Below, piece by piece: positions 32,856-41,982 of a stretch of DNA of 64,000 nt. The DNA is from Gallionella sp. Its GTDB lineage: Bacteria > Pseudomonadota > Gammaproteobacteria > Burkholderiales > Gallionellaceae. Location: positions 1 through 64,000 of the forward strand of contig JAUSMR010000097.1 in assembly GCA_030645955.1 (NCBI GenBank). Reading direction: 5' to 3'. A model generated the notes under the pieces. That model worked only from the letters and a program-made list of their open reading frames with translations. It searched no databases and had not been told where the DNA came from. The translations under genes and the position numbers were made by a program. Numbering within the stretch: position 1 is the first letter of the stretch; the number at the start of each line of letters is the position of its first letter.

Positions 32856-34604
32856 ATGATAGAAATACAGCAAGAACAGGGCATCAAAGCAGAACAACAA
32901 CCCATGGAAGCGGCCGAGCTGCTGGTCGCCTATCTGGAACAAATCGGTGTTGAGTTTGTATTCGGTGTGCCCGGCGGCGCTATCGAACCGCTGTACAACG
33001 CGCTCGCGCGCAGCGCCCGGCGCGGCGGGCCGCGTCCTGTAGTAGCGCGCCATGAAACGGGTGCCGCTTTCATGGCTGATGGCTACGCCCGTGAAACAGG
33101 CAGAATCGGCGTGTGCTGCGCCACTTCCGGCCCTGGGGCCACCAATCTCATCACCGGCGTGGCCTGCGCTTATGAGAACGAGATCCCGCTGCTGGTCATT
33201 ACCGGCCAGCCCTCGCTGCATTTGCTGGGTCGGGGGGCGTTGCAGGAATCATCCGGCGCCGGCATCGACTCGGTCGCGATGTTTCGCAGTTGCACACGCT
33301 ACAGCGCGCTGATATCCCATCCGGATCAGATGGAACCGCAACTGGTCAGCGCGTTGCTGAGCGCGCATCAACCGACACCCGGCCCGGTTCACCTAAGCAT
33401 TCCGGTGGACGTGCAGCGCTCACTTTTAAAGTGCGGGCCATCCTACAATCTGGCGCATCTGCTGCAGCCGCCATCTGCTGTCGATGACGCGGCGGTTCGG
33501 GAATTGCAGGCACAACTGGCGCAGGCGCACCGGCTGGTGGTACTGATCGGCAGCGGCTGCGGAGAGGCCATAGACCTCGTCATCGAGTTGGTGGAGAGGG
33601 TGGGCGCGGTTTTCGTCGTCACTCCCGACGCCAAGGGATTTATCAGCCCGCGCCACCCTTTGTACCGTGGCGTGTTCGGGTTTGCCGGCCATCCGTCTGC
33701 CGTTGCGGCGATGAACGACAAGCACGTTGACCTGATTATGGTAGTCGGCTCCGCGCTGTGCGAATGGACCAGCAACGGCTGGAGCGAATCGCTGTTGAAC
33801 AGCAGGCTGGTGCATATTGATTCCTGCGAGGCGCACCTGACACGCTCGCCGATGGCGCGTCTGCATGTACGCGGTCGTATCCGCCCGGTGTTCGAGCGGC
33901 TACTGCGAACGCTGCGCAGGGAGAGTACGAAAGAGATTTCCGTTGGCGAGAAGCGAAGATTCAAAAAAATCTCGGTTGACGATCCGTTCAAATCTGCATC
34001 CGCCGGCGCGCCGATCAAGCCGCAGTATTTGATGCGCGAACTCGGCTGGCGCAGTCCGCCCGATACGCGTTTCCTGGTAGATTCCGGCAACAGCACGACG
34101 TGGGCGATCCATCACCTGGGCATGCACGACCACCAGCCCAGCGCAGGTGGCTGGATGCGCGTCACGATGAATTTCGCCCCGATGGGATGGGCCATAGGCG
34201 GCGCGGTCGGCACCGCGCTAGCCAACCGCGCGGTGCCGGTGGTCTGCATCACCGGGGACGGCAGCCTGCTGATGAATGGCCAGGAAATGACCGTGGCGCT
34301 GGCCGAGAAGCTCAGCGTGATATTCGTGATCCTTAACGACTCTGCATTGGGCATGGTAAAGCACGGCCAGCGTCTGGCCGGTGCGGAGCCGGTCGGGTTC
34401 GAGCTGCCGCCGGTGGATTTCCGGCTGCTGGCCGAATCCATGGGCATTGCGGGCCACGTGATCCGCACCGCCGAGGATTTTGACAATCTCGATCTGGACG
34501 CAATCCTGCGCAATCCGGGTCCGACTGTTCTTGATGTGCGCATCGACGGCGAGGAAGTCCCGCCGATGGGACTGCGGCTGAGAATTCTGGGGACGGAAAA
34601 ATGA
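32856..34604 (+). CDS. Acetolactate-synthase-like thiamine-diphosphate enzyme
   Basis: The enzyme has 582 residues and three domains. The N-terminal pyrimidine-binding domain has FGVPGGAIEPLYNAL and the catalytic Glu67 in RHETGAAFMADGYAR. The central domain is of Rossmann type (VLIGSGCGEA). The C-terminal diphosphate-binding domain has GDGSLLMNGQEM and a conserved Asn after it (ILNDSALGMVKHG). Relatives decarboxylate a 2-oxo acid and join the product to a second carbonyl. No small regulatory subunit and no ilvC are nearby, so it is unlikely to be the valine-pathway enzyme. A second start, MEAAELLVAYL at 32904, fits the family better than the first; neither has a good Shine-Dalgarno. The gene overlaps the next one by four bases. 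Confidence 0.87.
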   Translation: MIEIQQEQGIKAEQQPMEAAELLVAYLEQIGVEFVFGVPGGAIEPLYNALARSARRGGPRPVVARHETGAAFMADGYARETGRIGVCCATSGPGATNLITGVACAYENEIPLLVITGQPSLHLLGRGALQESSGAGIDSVAMFRSCTRYSALISHPDQMEPQLVSALLSAHQPTPGPVHLSIPVDVQRSLLKCGPSYNLAHLLQPPSAVDDAAVRELQAQLAQAHRLVVLIGSGCGEAIDLVIELVERVGAVFVVTPDAKGFISPRHPLYRGVFGFAGHPSAVAAMNDKHVDLIMVVGSALCEWTSNGWSESLLNSRLVHIDSCEAHLTRSPMARLHVRGRIRPVFERLLRTLRRESTKEISVGEKRRFKKISVDDPFKSASAGAPIKPQYLMRELGWRSPPDTRFLVDSGNSTTWAIHHLGMHDHQPSAGGWMRVTMNFAPMGWAIGGAVGTALANRAVPVVCITGDGSLLMNGQEMTVALAEKLSVIFVILNDSALGMVKHGQRLAGAEPVGFELPPVDFRLLAESMGIAGHVIRTAEDFDNLDLDAILRNPGPTVLDVRIDGEEVPPMGLRLRILGTEK

Positions 34605-35419
34605 GCGTGGAAACCATCCATACCCGCATCTGGCAGGAGGAAGCCGAGCCCGACAACGCGTTCGCGGCGGCATCCTGCCATTGCCACGGCTACGATGTTT
34701 ACGGCGACCTGCTGGTTCATGCAAGCTGGATCGAGTACCTGTTCCTGCTGTTTCGCGGTGAGGCGCCGTCGCCGCAGCAGGCCAGGCTGCTGGAGGGATT
34801 GGCGATCGCGCTGGCGAATCCGGGGCCGCGCGATGCAGCGGTACATGCCGCGATGTGCGGGGGGGTCGGCGGCTCCACCTCGGCATCCTGTCTGATGGCA
34901 GCGCTGGCGGTGGGCGCGGGCGCATCCGGCGGCGCGCGGGAAGTGCGGCTCGCGATGGAAGACTGGCTGCTACGCGGCACCGGTCTGGCGCTGTGGCAAA
35001 CGGGTCTGGCGGTAAATCCTATAGCTGATCCCGCGGATGTCTGGCCCGCCCCCGGTCATCCGCCCGGTTTCGACCCGCACGGTGTGCGCTGCACTACACC
35101 GGTGCTGCAAACCCTGGTACATCTCGCCGCTCTGGATTGCGCGCCGTCTCTGGCCTGGCTGCAGACTAACCGCACATCGCTGGAATCCGCCGCCGGCTTG
35201 CCGCTGGCAATGCCCGGCGTGGCGGCGGCGGCATTGCACGATCTGGGATTCAGTCCAGCGCAGGGAGAGATGCTGCACCTGTTGCTGCGGCTGCCGGGCG
35301 CTGCGGTGCATGCGCTGGAGCAAAAGGATTACGGTCACAAGAACTTTCCGTTTTTCCGCATTGAACTGGAAAACGACCCCGGCCCTGCCAATAGCAGTCG
35401 CGCAGGGGGTGCGACATGA
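34601..35419 (+). CDS. Citrate-synthase-fold protein 1 (atypical, without catalytic His)
   Basis: The 272 residues match the shape of the citrate synthase/citryl-CoA lyase superfamily. WIEYLFLLFRGEAPSPQQARLLE corresponds to the small early helices, GGSTSASCLMAALAVGAGAS to the long helix before the active site, and LHDLGFSPAQGEMLHLLLRLPG to the last domain. Where citrate synthases have HGGA, this protein has SGGA (residues 109-112). The usual length is about 380-430, so it is short. Its ATG overlaps the stop of the thiamine enzyme. It probably pairs with the next gene product. I do not know its reaction. Confidence 0.7.
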   Translation: MSVETIHTRIWQEEAEPDNAFAAASCHCHGYDVYGDLLVHASWIEYLFLLFRGEAPSPQQARLLEGLAIALANPGPRDAAVHAAMCGGVGGSTSASCLMAALAVGAGASGGAREVRLAMEDWLLRGTGLALWQTGLAVNPIADPADVWPAPGHPPGFDPHGVRCTTPVLQTLVHLAALDCAPSLAWLQTNRTSLESAAGLPLAMPGVAAAALHDLGFSPAQGEMLHLLLRLPGAAVHALEQKDYGHKNFPFFRIELENDPGPANSSRAGGAT

Positions 35420-36234
35420 ACGGGCCGCAATTGCTGGAAGAATATGTCGGGCGGTTGGTGACGCAGATGGGGTCATTTTTTCCAGGCGAACGCGTAGTGT
35501 TTCGCGGCCAGGATTTATTTACCTCGCTCAAGGATCTGGACTGGCTGGAACTTTACATGTTCGGTATCACCGGCCGTCGCTATACGCCGCAACAGATGCG
35601 CGTGCTGCACGTAATCTGGACGCACAACAGTTATCCAGACGCGCGCATCTGGAATAACCGCGTGGCGGCGCTGGCCGGCACGGCGCGCAGCACCGGCGTG
35701 CTCGGCATCACTGCCGCGCTGGCCGTTTCAGAGGCAACAATCTATGGCGGGGCTTCACAACGGCGGTGCAGCGAATTTCTGACACGTGCCAAAAAAATGG
35801 TGGATCAAGGGGCAGACCTGGAAGCATTGGTGCGCACGGAAATCAAGGAAAAGCGCGGCATCGGCGGTTACGGTCGCCCTATTGTTCGAAGCGACGAACG
35901 CATTGTCCCGATCATGGCAATCGTGCGTGAGCAGGGTCTGGACGGTGGGCCGCATCTCAAGCTCGCTTTCGAGGTGGAAAAGATTCTGCTCGCCGGACGC
36001 TGGCGCTGGCACATGAATAGCGTCGGGCTCACGGCGGCACTGTGTGCCGATTTCGGCCTGTCGCCGCGCGAGTATTATTTTTTTGGTATACCGGCCTTTC
36101 TCGCCGGCATGCCGCCTTGCTATCTGGACGCAGCGGAAAAACCGGAAGGCCTGTTGTTTCCGCTGCCTTGCCGCGTTATGCTGTACGAAGGTGTATCCCA
36201 CCGTCCGTGGCGGGGCAATACACCGAAAACCTGA
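35416..36234 (+). CDS. Citrate-synthase-fold protein 2 (atypical)
   Basis: Also 272 residues, overlapping the previous gene by ATGA. It reads like the citryl-CoA lyase branch: LDWLELYMFGITGRRYTPQQMRVL, RSTGVLGITAALAVSEATIYGG and RGIGGYGRPIVRSDERIVPI. HGGA is replaced by YGGA (110-113), GxGHP by GYGRP (151-155), and no Asp stands where NVD is expected (HMNSVG, 199-204). All three catalytic positions of citrate synthase are therefore changed. Either it forms an enzyme of different chemistry with protein 1, or it binds an acyl-CoA or citrate-like ligand. The context with a decarboxylating ligase suggests synthesis of an unusual carboxylic acid; that is a guess. Confidence 0.72.
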   Translation: MNGPQLLEEYVGRLVTQMGSFFPGERVVFRGQDLFTSLKDLDWLELYMFGITGRRYTPQQMRVLHVIWTHNSYPDARIWNNRVAALAGTARSTGVLGITAALAVSEATIYGGASQRRCSEFLTRAKKMVDQGADLEALVRTEIKEKRGIGGYGRPIVRSDERIVPIMAIVREQGLDGGPHLKLAFEVEKILLAGRWRWHMNSVGLTAALCADFGLSPREYYFFGIPAFLAGMPPCYLDAAEKPEGLLFPLPCRVMLYEGVSHRPWRGNTPKT

Positions 36235-36324
36235 TGCTCACGGTTGGTCGCAAACCTGTTACCGGGACGAGCATTAAATAAATATAATAATGTCGGCGCT
36301 CATTTCGGTGCGCCTGGGGGGATC

Positions 36325-38352
36325 ATGAATATATTGATTGCGCGTCTGACCGCCGTGGCACTGGCCGTGGCATGGAGCGCCGGCGCCGTCGCCGGCCAAG
36401 GAATGGAGGAAGAGGAATTGGCGCTGGCCTATGGCGACAAGTCCTTTGTCACCATCGCCAGCGGCTCCCGGCAACCCATCGCGCGGGCGCCGTCGGTCGC
36501 CACCGTGGTCACCGCGGAAGACATCGCAGCGATAGGCGCGGCGGATCTGGACGAAGTGCTGGAAACCGTACCGGGTCTGCACGTGTCGCGCTCCCCCATC
36601 GGCTACAACCCAATCTATACGATACGCGGCATCCACACCCAGTACAACCCCCAGGTGCTGATGCTGGTGAACGGCATACCGATCACCGGCGTGTTCGTCG
36701 GCAACCGATCCCAAATCTGGGGTGGCATGCCGGTGGAGAACATCGCGCGCATCGAGGTGATACGCGGCCCCGGCTCAGCGCTGTACGGCGCGGACGCTTT
36801 TTCCGGCGTGATCAATATCATCACCAAGACCGCCGCCGACATGAACGGAACGCAACCCGGCTTGCGCCTAGGTTCATTCAACAGCCGCGATGCCTGGGTG
36901 CAACATGGCGGCACCTGGGGCGGGTTCGATGCCGCGACCTATCTGCGGGCGGGCCACACCGACGGGCAGCGGCAAATCATCGCTGCGGATGCAATAACCG
37001 GCACGGGGTTTTCTCTCGCGCCGGGACCGGTGAATCTCGGCCGCGACGCCATCGATGGCCGTATCGATCTTTCGCGAGACAAATGGCGGCTGCGTGCCGG
37101 CTACCAGCAGCGCGACAATGTGGAAACCGGCGCAGGGGTAGCCTCGGCGCTGGATCCCAAGGGCAGCAATTTCGGCAAGCGCATCTCCACCGACCTCACC
37201 TGGCAGGACACGAACTTTGCGCCCGATCTGGATGTGACCGCACAGGCCAGCTATTTTTACATCACCGAGCAATCCGACCTGACGCTTTACCCGCCGGGCT
37301 ATTTCGGCTTGCCCGATGGCATGATCGGCAATCCCTACAAGTGGGAGCGCCACTTGCGCTTCAACTTGTCGGCTGCATACACCGGTCTCCAGAGCCACAA
37401 GCTACGCATCGGCGCCGGAACTCAGGGGGACGACCTGTACCGTATCAAGGATTCCAATAATTACACCCCGCCGACATTTGGAACGGTGGTGGACGTGACT
37501 GACACCGCGCCTTTCATCCGTCCGCACAGCCGCCGCGTGAATTATGTCTATATACAGGACGAATGGGCTTTCACCCAAGACTGGTATCTGACCGCAGGCG
37601 TGCGCCAGGACCATTATTCCGATTTCGGCAACACTACCAATCCGCGCCTGGCGCTGGTATGGGAGACCGCTTACAACCTGACCAGCAAGCTGCTCTATGG
37701 CCGTGCTTTCCGCCCGCCGTCATTCGCCGAACTCTACAATATCAACAATCCGGTGCTGCTGGGCAATCCCAACCTGAAACCGGAAACCAACGAATCCGTG
37801 GAACTGGCTTTCGCCTGGCAGGCTGCCAGCACCTTGCAGGCGAACTTGAACCTGTTCCGCTACCAGATGAAGGATATCCTGCGCCCGGATACCAGTTTTA
37901 CCGTGCAGAATGCCGGGCGGCAACACGGCCAGGGCCTGGAAGTCGAGCTGGTCTGGGAAGCAACCCAAAGTCTGCAACTGTCCGGCAATTATGCTCGGCA
38001 ACATTCTATTGATGAGACAACCAACCAGGATGCGGGCAACGCTCCCCGGCACCACGCCTATGCACGGGCGGACTGGCGCTTCATGCCACACTGGACGCTG
38101 GACACGCAACTCAACTACGTTGCCGGCCGCAAGCGCGAGCCGTCGGATACCCGCCCCGCGATCGCCGATTACCACACCGTGGACCTCACGCTGCGCAGCC
38201 ATACGCGGAGCGGCGATTGGGATTTTGCCTTTAAAGTGCTCAACCTGTTCGATGCCGACGCGCGCGAGCCGTCGCCTGCGCCGGGCCTGATTCCCAACGA
38301 CCTGCCGCTGGCCCCGCGCGAGTGGCGCTTCGAGCTAAGCCACCAGCTCTGA
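36325..38352 (+). CDS. TonB-dependent outer-membrane receptor
   Basis: The product has 675 residues. A signal peptide ends near AVAGQG. The plug domain follows, with RAPSVATVVTAEDIAAIGAADLDEVLETVPGLHVSRS (its landmarks VVTAEDIAAIG and LETVPGLHV) and IEVIRGPGSALYGADAFSGVINIITK. Then comes a barrel with the typical FRPPSFAELYN and NLKPETNESVELAF strands. It resembles iron-complex and vitamin B12 receptors, but the substrate is not evident. The start MNILIARLTAV has GGGGGG before it. It is 90 bp behind the atypical citrate-synthase pair and followed by a binding protein and a GGDEF-EAL protein. Confidence 0.92.
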   Translation: MNILIARLTAVALAVAWSAGAVAGQGMEEEELALAYGDKSFVTIASGSRQPIARAPSVATVVTAEDIAAIGAADLDEVLETVPGLHVSRSPIGYNPIYTIRGIHTQYNPQVLMLVNGIPITGVFVGNRSQIWGGMPVENIARIEVIRGPGSALYGADAFSGVINIITKTAADMNGTQPGLRLGSFNSRDAWVQHGGTWGGFDAATYLRAGHTDGQRQIIAADAITGTGFSLAPGPVNLGRDAIDGRIDLSRDKWRLRAGYQQRDNVETGAGVASALDPKGSNFGKRISTDLTWQDTNFAPDLDVTAQASYFYITEQSDLTLYPPGYFGLPDGMIGNPYKWERHLRFNLSAAYTGLQSHKLRIGAGTQGDDLYRIKDSNNYTPPTFGTVVDVTDTAPFIRPHSRRVNYVYIQDEWAFTQDWYLTAGVRQDHYSDFGNTTNPRLALVWETAYNLTSKLLYGRAFRPPSFAELYNINNPVLLGNPNLKPETNESVELAFAWQAASTLQANLNLFRYQMKDILRPDTSFTVQNAGRQHGQGLEVELVWEATQSLQLSGNYARQHSIDETTNQDAGNAPRHHAYARADWRFMPHWTLDTQLNYVAGRKREPSDTRPAIADYHTVDLTLRSHTRSGDWDFAFKVLNLFDADAREPSPAPGLIPNDLPLAPREWRFELSHQL

Positions 38353-38400
38353 TGAGTAATTCCGTTTCTAACTCAATAGTGAAATATCGTAGAGTGCACT

Positions 38401-39417
38401 ATGCGCACCAATGATAATGGTGCGTGGAACGCACCCTGCACGATTGCACAGCGAGGAGCCGAAACCCAAGGCCGGCTGGCTGACGTGTTGCTGGGCATCG
38501 TGCTGCTATTCTTCACAGCACCGTTCGTTACATCACCGGCATGGGCAGCGGGAGAAGACAGGATCGCAGTGATCTATCCCGACATCGGTGAGCCTTATCA
38601 CGGGATATTCGAGAAAATCATCGAGGGTATCGAGGACAAGGTTGGCGCCCGGGTAGCCAACCATGCGGTGCGTGCCGACACGGACAGCGGTGTGCTGAAA
38701 GCCAGTCTGCTGCGCCAGAACACCAAAGTCGTGATCGCTCTTGGCCGACAGGGCATGAAGACGGCAGCTGAGCTGAACAACGGCATCAGACTGGTGGTGG
38801 GTGGCGTGTTGACAGTGCCGGAGAGCGAGGTGCGCGGACAACCGGTGATCAGCCTGTCGCCGGACCCTGCATTGCTGTTTGCCCGCATGAAGGCGCTGAT
38901 GCCGGCGACGAAGCGTGTGTTCGTCGTCTACGATCCCAGATTCAACGGCTGGCTGATGAAATTGGCCAAAGAAGCCGCTTATGCACAGGGACTGGAGTTG
39001 GTGGCGCACGAGGCGCAGGATCTGCGCAGTGCGGTACATTTCTATCAGGAAATATTTGCTGCGGCTGACGGCCAAAGTGATGTCTTATGGTTGCCGCAGG
39101 ATCCCACCACGGTGGAGGAAAGCTCGGTACTGCCTTTGGTGCTGCAGGAATCCTGGAATCAGAGTATCGCGGTTTTTTCCAGCAATTCCATCCACGTCCG
39201 GCGTGGCGTACTGTTTTCGCTTTATCCCGACAATGTGGCGCTGGGGAAGAGTCTTGCCGGTTTGGCTCAGGGTATTTTGATTTCGGGTGACTACGGAAGG
39301 CGTGGCATGATGCCATTGCGCGACGTACAAAGTGCTGTCAACCTGCGCACTGCCAAGCACTTGGGGATCAATCCGGGCCGTCAGCAGGGTTTCGACACTA
39401 CATTCCCCGAGCAATAA
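38401..39417 (+). CDS. Periplasmic substrate-binding protein, PF04392-like
   Basis: A 338-residue ABC-type binding protein of the 'ABC_sub_bind' kind (IAVIYPDIGEPYHGIFEKIIEGIE, LLRQNTKVVIALGRQG, VLWLPQDPTTVEESSVLP, VAVFSSNSIHVRRGVLFSLYPDN in short motifs). No ABC membrane or ATPase gene is present. A hydrophobic stretch ending PAWAA is the signal peptide. The first 28 codons coincide with a palindromic repeat, so translation may really begin at the GTG at 38485 (VLLGIVLLFFTAPF). It sits between the TonB receptor and a membrane GGDEF-EAL protein, a setting that suggests ligand sensing. Confidence 0.8.
   Translation: MRTNDNGAWNAPCTIAQRGAETQGRLADVLLGIVLLFFTAPFVTSPAWAAGEDRIAVIYPDIGEPYHGIFEKIIEGIEDKVGARVANHAVRADTDSGVLKASLLRQNTKVVIALGRQGMKTAAELNNGIRLVVGGVLTVPESEVRGQPVISLSPDPALLFARMKALMPATKRVFVVYDPRFNGWLMKLAKEAAYAQGLELVAHEAQDLRSAVHFYQEIFAAADGQSDVLWLPQDPTTVEESSVLPLVLQESWNQSIAVFSSNSIHVRRGVLFSLYPDNVALGKSLAGLAQGILISGDYGRRGMMPLRDVQSAVNLRTAKHLGINPGRQQGFDTTFPEQ
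38407..38440. repeat. Palindromic repeat at the start of the binding-protein gene
   Basis: GGTGCGTGGAACGCACC, preceded by AATGATAA and followed by CTGC, is the same family as 13102-13128. It overlaps the 5' codons of the annotated frame, which are probably not native coding sequence. Confidence 0.7.
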
Positions 39418-39429
39418 TCGTACTCGCCG

Positions 39430-41961
39430 ATGAAGAAGATTTTCAACGAATTTCTCCAAAAGTTCACTTTTGAACGACAGCTTGGCATTACGGTCACGCT
39501 CGGCATTCTTTTCCTGGCGCTGTCTTCCTCTCTGGTGGGGTCGTGGCAGAGTAACGAACGGGTACGCGCTAACCTTATTGAACAGGGTCAGCGCATCACC
39601 GAGAATCTGGCCCATCAGAGCGCCCTGGCGCTGATTTACGCCTCGGCTGACAACGCCGCCGAGGCAGTGAACGCGACCATGGCTTTCCCTGGCGTGGTCA
39701 GTGTGGAAATACGCGACGTCAACCAGCGCACATTGTTGACACGCGGCAGCGCCGGCCACGCCGAATTTCCCGCTGTAGCCGGGCGAGCCAACTGGGTTCA
39801 GGCCGCAGCCGTTCTCGATGCGGAAAGCCGGAATGCATGGCGTTTTGCTGCGCCGGTGTATACACAGCCTGCTGCCGAATCTCCATTCAATGTGCAGACA
39901 GCCACACCCGAGTTGCTCGGCCATGTTTCGGTGGTGATGAGCAAGGCGTCGATGACTCAGACGACTACCGACATTTTTGTCGCCAACCTGGCCACGTCTT
40001 TTTCCTTCGCGCTGCTGTTCCTGTTCCTGATCCGCTTCCTGACCAACCGCATGACGCGGCCACTTAACCAGTTGTCGGCCAACATGGGGCGTGCCAAGGC
40101 TGGCGAAACGGAGGTGCGTGCCGTGCTCACCGGGCCGAAGGACATCGCCGATATGGCCCATGCCTTCAATAGCATGATGGTGGCGCTGGAAGAGCGCGAG
40201 GCAGCTTTGCGCGTTGCCGCCATTGCCTTTGAGATCGAAGAAGGCATGATCGTGACTGATAGTGATGAGGTGATCATTCGGGTCAACCGTGTTTTCACGA
40301 AACTGACCGGCTACAGTGCCGAAGAAACTATCGGCAAAAACCTGAGCATGCTCAAGTCTGATCGCCAGGATGCGGAGTTCTACCCACGCCTGCGTGAAAC
40401 CCTGCATCGCGACAATTACTGGCAAGGAGAAATCTGGAACCAGCGCAAGAACGGGGAAATCTACCCGGAATGGCTGACCATTACTGCAGTTGTCGGCAAG
40501 GATGGCAAAATCACGAATTATATTTGTGCGTTTTTTGACATCACCGAACGCAAGCAGGCTGAAGATAAAATTCACAATCTTGCCTATTATGACCCGCTCT
40601 CCCAATTGCCCAACCGGCGGCTGCTGTTTGACCGCCTCCATCAGGCAGTCACAACCAGCGCACGAAACCAGACCTGCGCCGGACTCCTGTTCATCGATCT
40701 CGATAATTTCAAGATATTGAACGACACCAGAGGACACGACATTGGCGACCTGCTATTGATCGAGGTGGGCGAGCGCCTGCGAACCTGCATACGCGAGAGT
40801 GACACTTTGGCGCGCCTGGGCGGAGATGAATTCGTGGTGTTGTTGGAGGGATTAAGCGAAGACAGAACGCAGGCTGCCGTGCAGGCGCGGGGGGTGGGAG
40901 AAAAAATGCTCATGGCCATCAACCAGCCCTATGTGCTCAAAGATATCGAGCATTACAGTTCGGCGAGTATAGGCATCTCCCTGTTTGCCAGTGACAGACA
41001 AAATCTCGACGATTTGCTCAAACAGGCTGACACAGCCATGTACGCTGCCAAAAAATCCGGTCGCAACACCTTGCGCTTCTTTGATCCCGCAATGCAGGAA
41101 GCGCTGGAAATTCACAGCCAGCTCGAAGCCGGGCTGCGGAAGGCATTGCCAAAAGATGAATTCAGGCTTTACTACCAGGTGCAGGTTGATAGCAACCAAC
41201 GCTTCATTGGTGCAGAGGCGCTGATCCGCTGGGAACATCCGGAGCAAGGTCTGATCAGCCCCGCCAAGTTCATTCCCGTTGCGGAAGAAACCGGGCTGAT
41301 TCTGCCTGTCGGCCTGTGGGTGTTGCAGACGGCCTGCGCGCAACTTAAAGAATGGGAAAGCAATCCGCTCGCCCGCGAGTTGTCGCTTGCTGTCAATGTC
41401 AGCGCGAGGCAGTTCCGTCAACCGGGTTTCGTTAAACAAATAAGCGAATTGATCGAGCAAACCCTTATCAATCCCTCGCTTCTCAAACTTGAATTGACCG
41501 AGAGCACGGTGCTCGAAAACGTCGCCGATACCATAGACAAGATGCATGCGTTGAAACTGATCGGTGTGCGCTTCTCCATGGATGATTTTGGTACAGGTTA
41601 TTCATCGCTGGCTTATCTGACGCAATTGCCACTCGATCAATTGAAGATCGACCAGTCGTTCGTGCGCAACATCGGCACAAAATCTGCCGATTCGATGATT
41701 GTTCAAACCATTATCGGCATGGCACATAATCTGGGCATTGAAGTGATTGCCGAAGGTGTGGAAACCCAGGCCCAACGTGATTTCCTCCTGGGGGCTGGAT
41801 GCAGGTTCTATCAGGGTTATCTGTTCGGCAGACCTGTGCTGGTGGAGGAATTTACTGCCTTGCTGACATACCCGGAGCGTATGGGCGTTTCGGATCAAAT
41901 CGGGCACGCCACAGGGAGTTTTAACATCGGGCATATCACAGGGCGTTTTAAAAGGAAGTGA
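39430..41961 (+). CDS. Membrane PAS-GGDEF-EAL protein (cyclic-di-GMP turnover)
   Basis: The 843-residue order is: TM helix (about 18-38), periplasmic sensor to about 180, second TM (about 187-205), HAMP (to 258), PAS (265-380), GGDEF (385-550) and EAL (570-820). The cyclase motif GGDEF is intact in LARLGGDEFVVLLEG (about residue 464). The phosphodiesterase motifs EALIRWEHP (about 596) and DDFGTGYSSLAYL are also intact, so either or both activities are possible. It starts 12 bases after the binding-protein gene and probably receives its signal from it. Confidence 0.93.
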   Translation: MKKIFNEFLQKFTFERQLGITVTLGILFLALSSSLVGSWQSNERVRANLIEQGQRITENLAHQSALALIYASADNAAEAVNATMAFPGVVSVEIRDVNQRTLLTRGSAGHAEFPAVAGRANWVQAAAVLDAESRNAWRFAAPVYTQPAAESPFNVQTATPELLGHVSVVMSKASMTQTTTDIFVANLATSFSFALLFLFLIRFLTNRMTRPLNQLSANMGRAKAGETEVRAVLTGPKDIADMAHAFNSMMVALEEREAALRVAAIAFEIEEGMIVTDSDEVIIRVNRVFTKLTGYSAEETIGKNLSMLKSDRQDAEFYPRLRETLHRDNYWQGEIWNQRKNGEIYPEWLTITAVVGKDGKITNYICAFFDITERKQAEDKIHNLAYYDPLSQLPNRRLLFDRLHQAVTTSARNQTCAGLLFIDLDNFKILNDTRGHDIGDLLLIEVGERLRTCIRESDTLARLGGDEFVVLLEGLSEDRTQAAVQARGVGEKMLMAINQPYVLKDIEHYSSASIGISLFASDRQNLDDLLKQADTAMYAAKKSGRNTLRFFDPAMQEALEIHSQLEAGLRKALPKDEFRLYYQVQVDSNQRFIGAEALIRWEHPEQGLISPAKFIPVAEETGLILPVGLWVLQTACAQLKEWESNPLARELSLAVNVSARQFRQPGFVKQISELIEQTLINPSLLKLELTESTVLENVADTIDKMHALKLIGVRFSMDDFGTGYSSLAYLTQLPLDQLKIDQSFVRNIGTKSADSMIVQTIIGMAHNLGIEVIAEGVETQAQRDFLLGAGCRFYQGYLFGRPVLVEEFTALLTYPERMGVSDQIGHATGSFNIGHITGRFKRK

Positions 41962-41982
41962 CGCCATGCTATGGAATCGGAG

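Noticed and set aside
32596..32859. 87-residue open frame before the ThDP enzyme
   Set aside because: No similarity to anything known, no Shine-Dalgarno, and atypical composition; treated as non-coding.
32856..34604. ilvB of branched-chain amino acid synthesis
   Set aside because: ilvH and ilvC are missing and the gene is coupled to two citrate-synthase-fold genes, so a different reaction is more likely.
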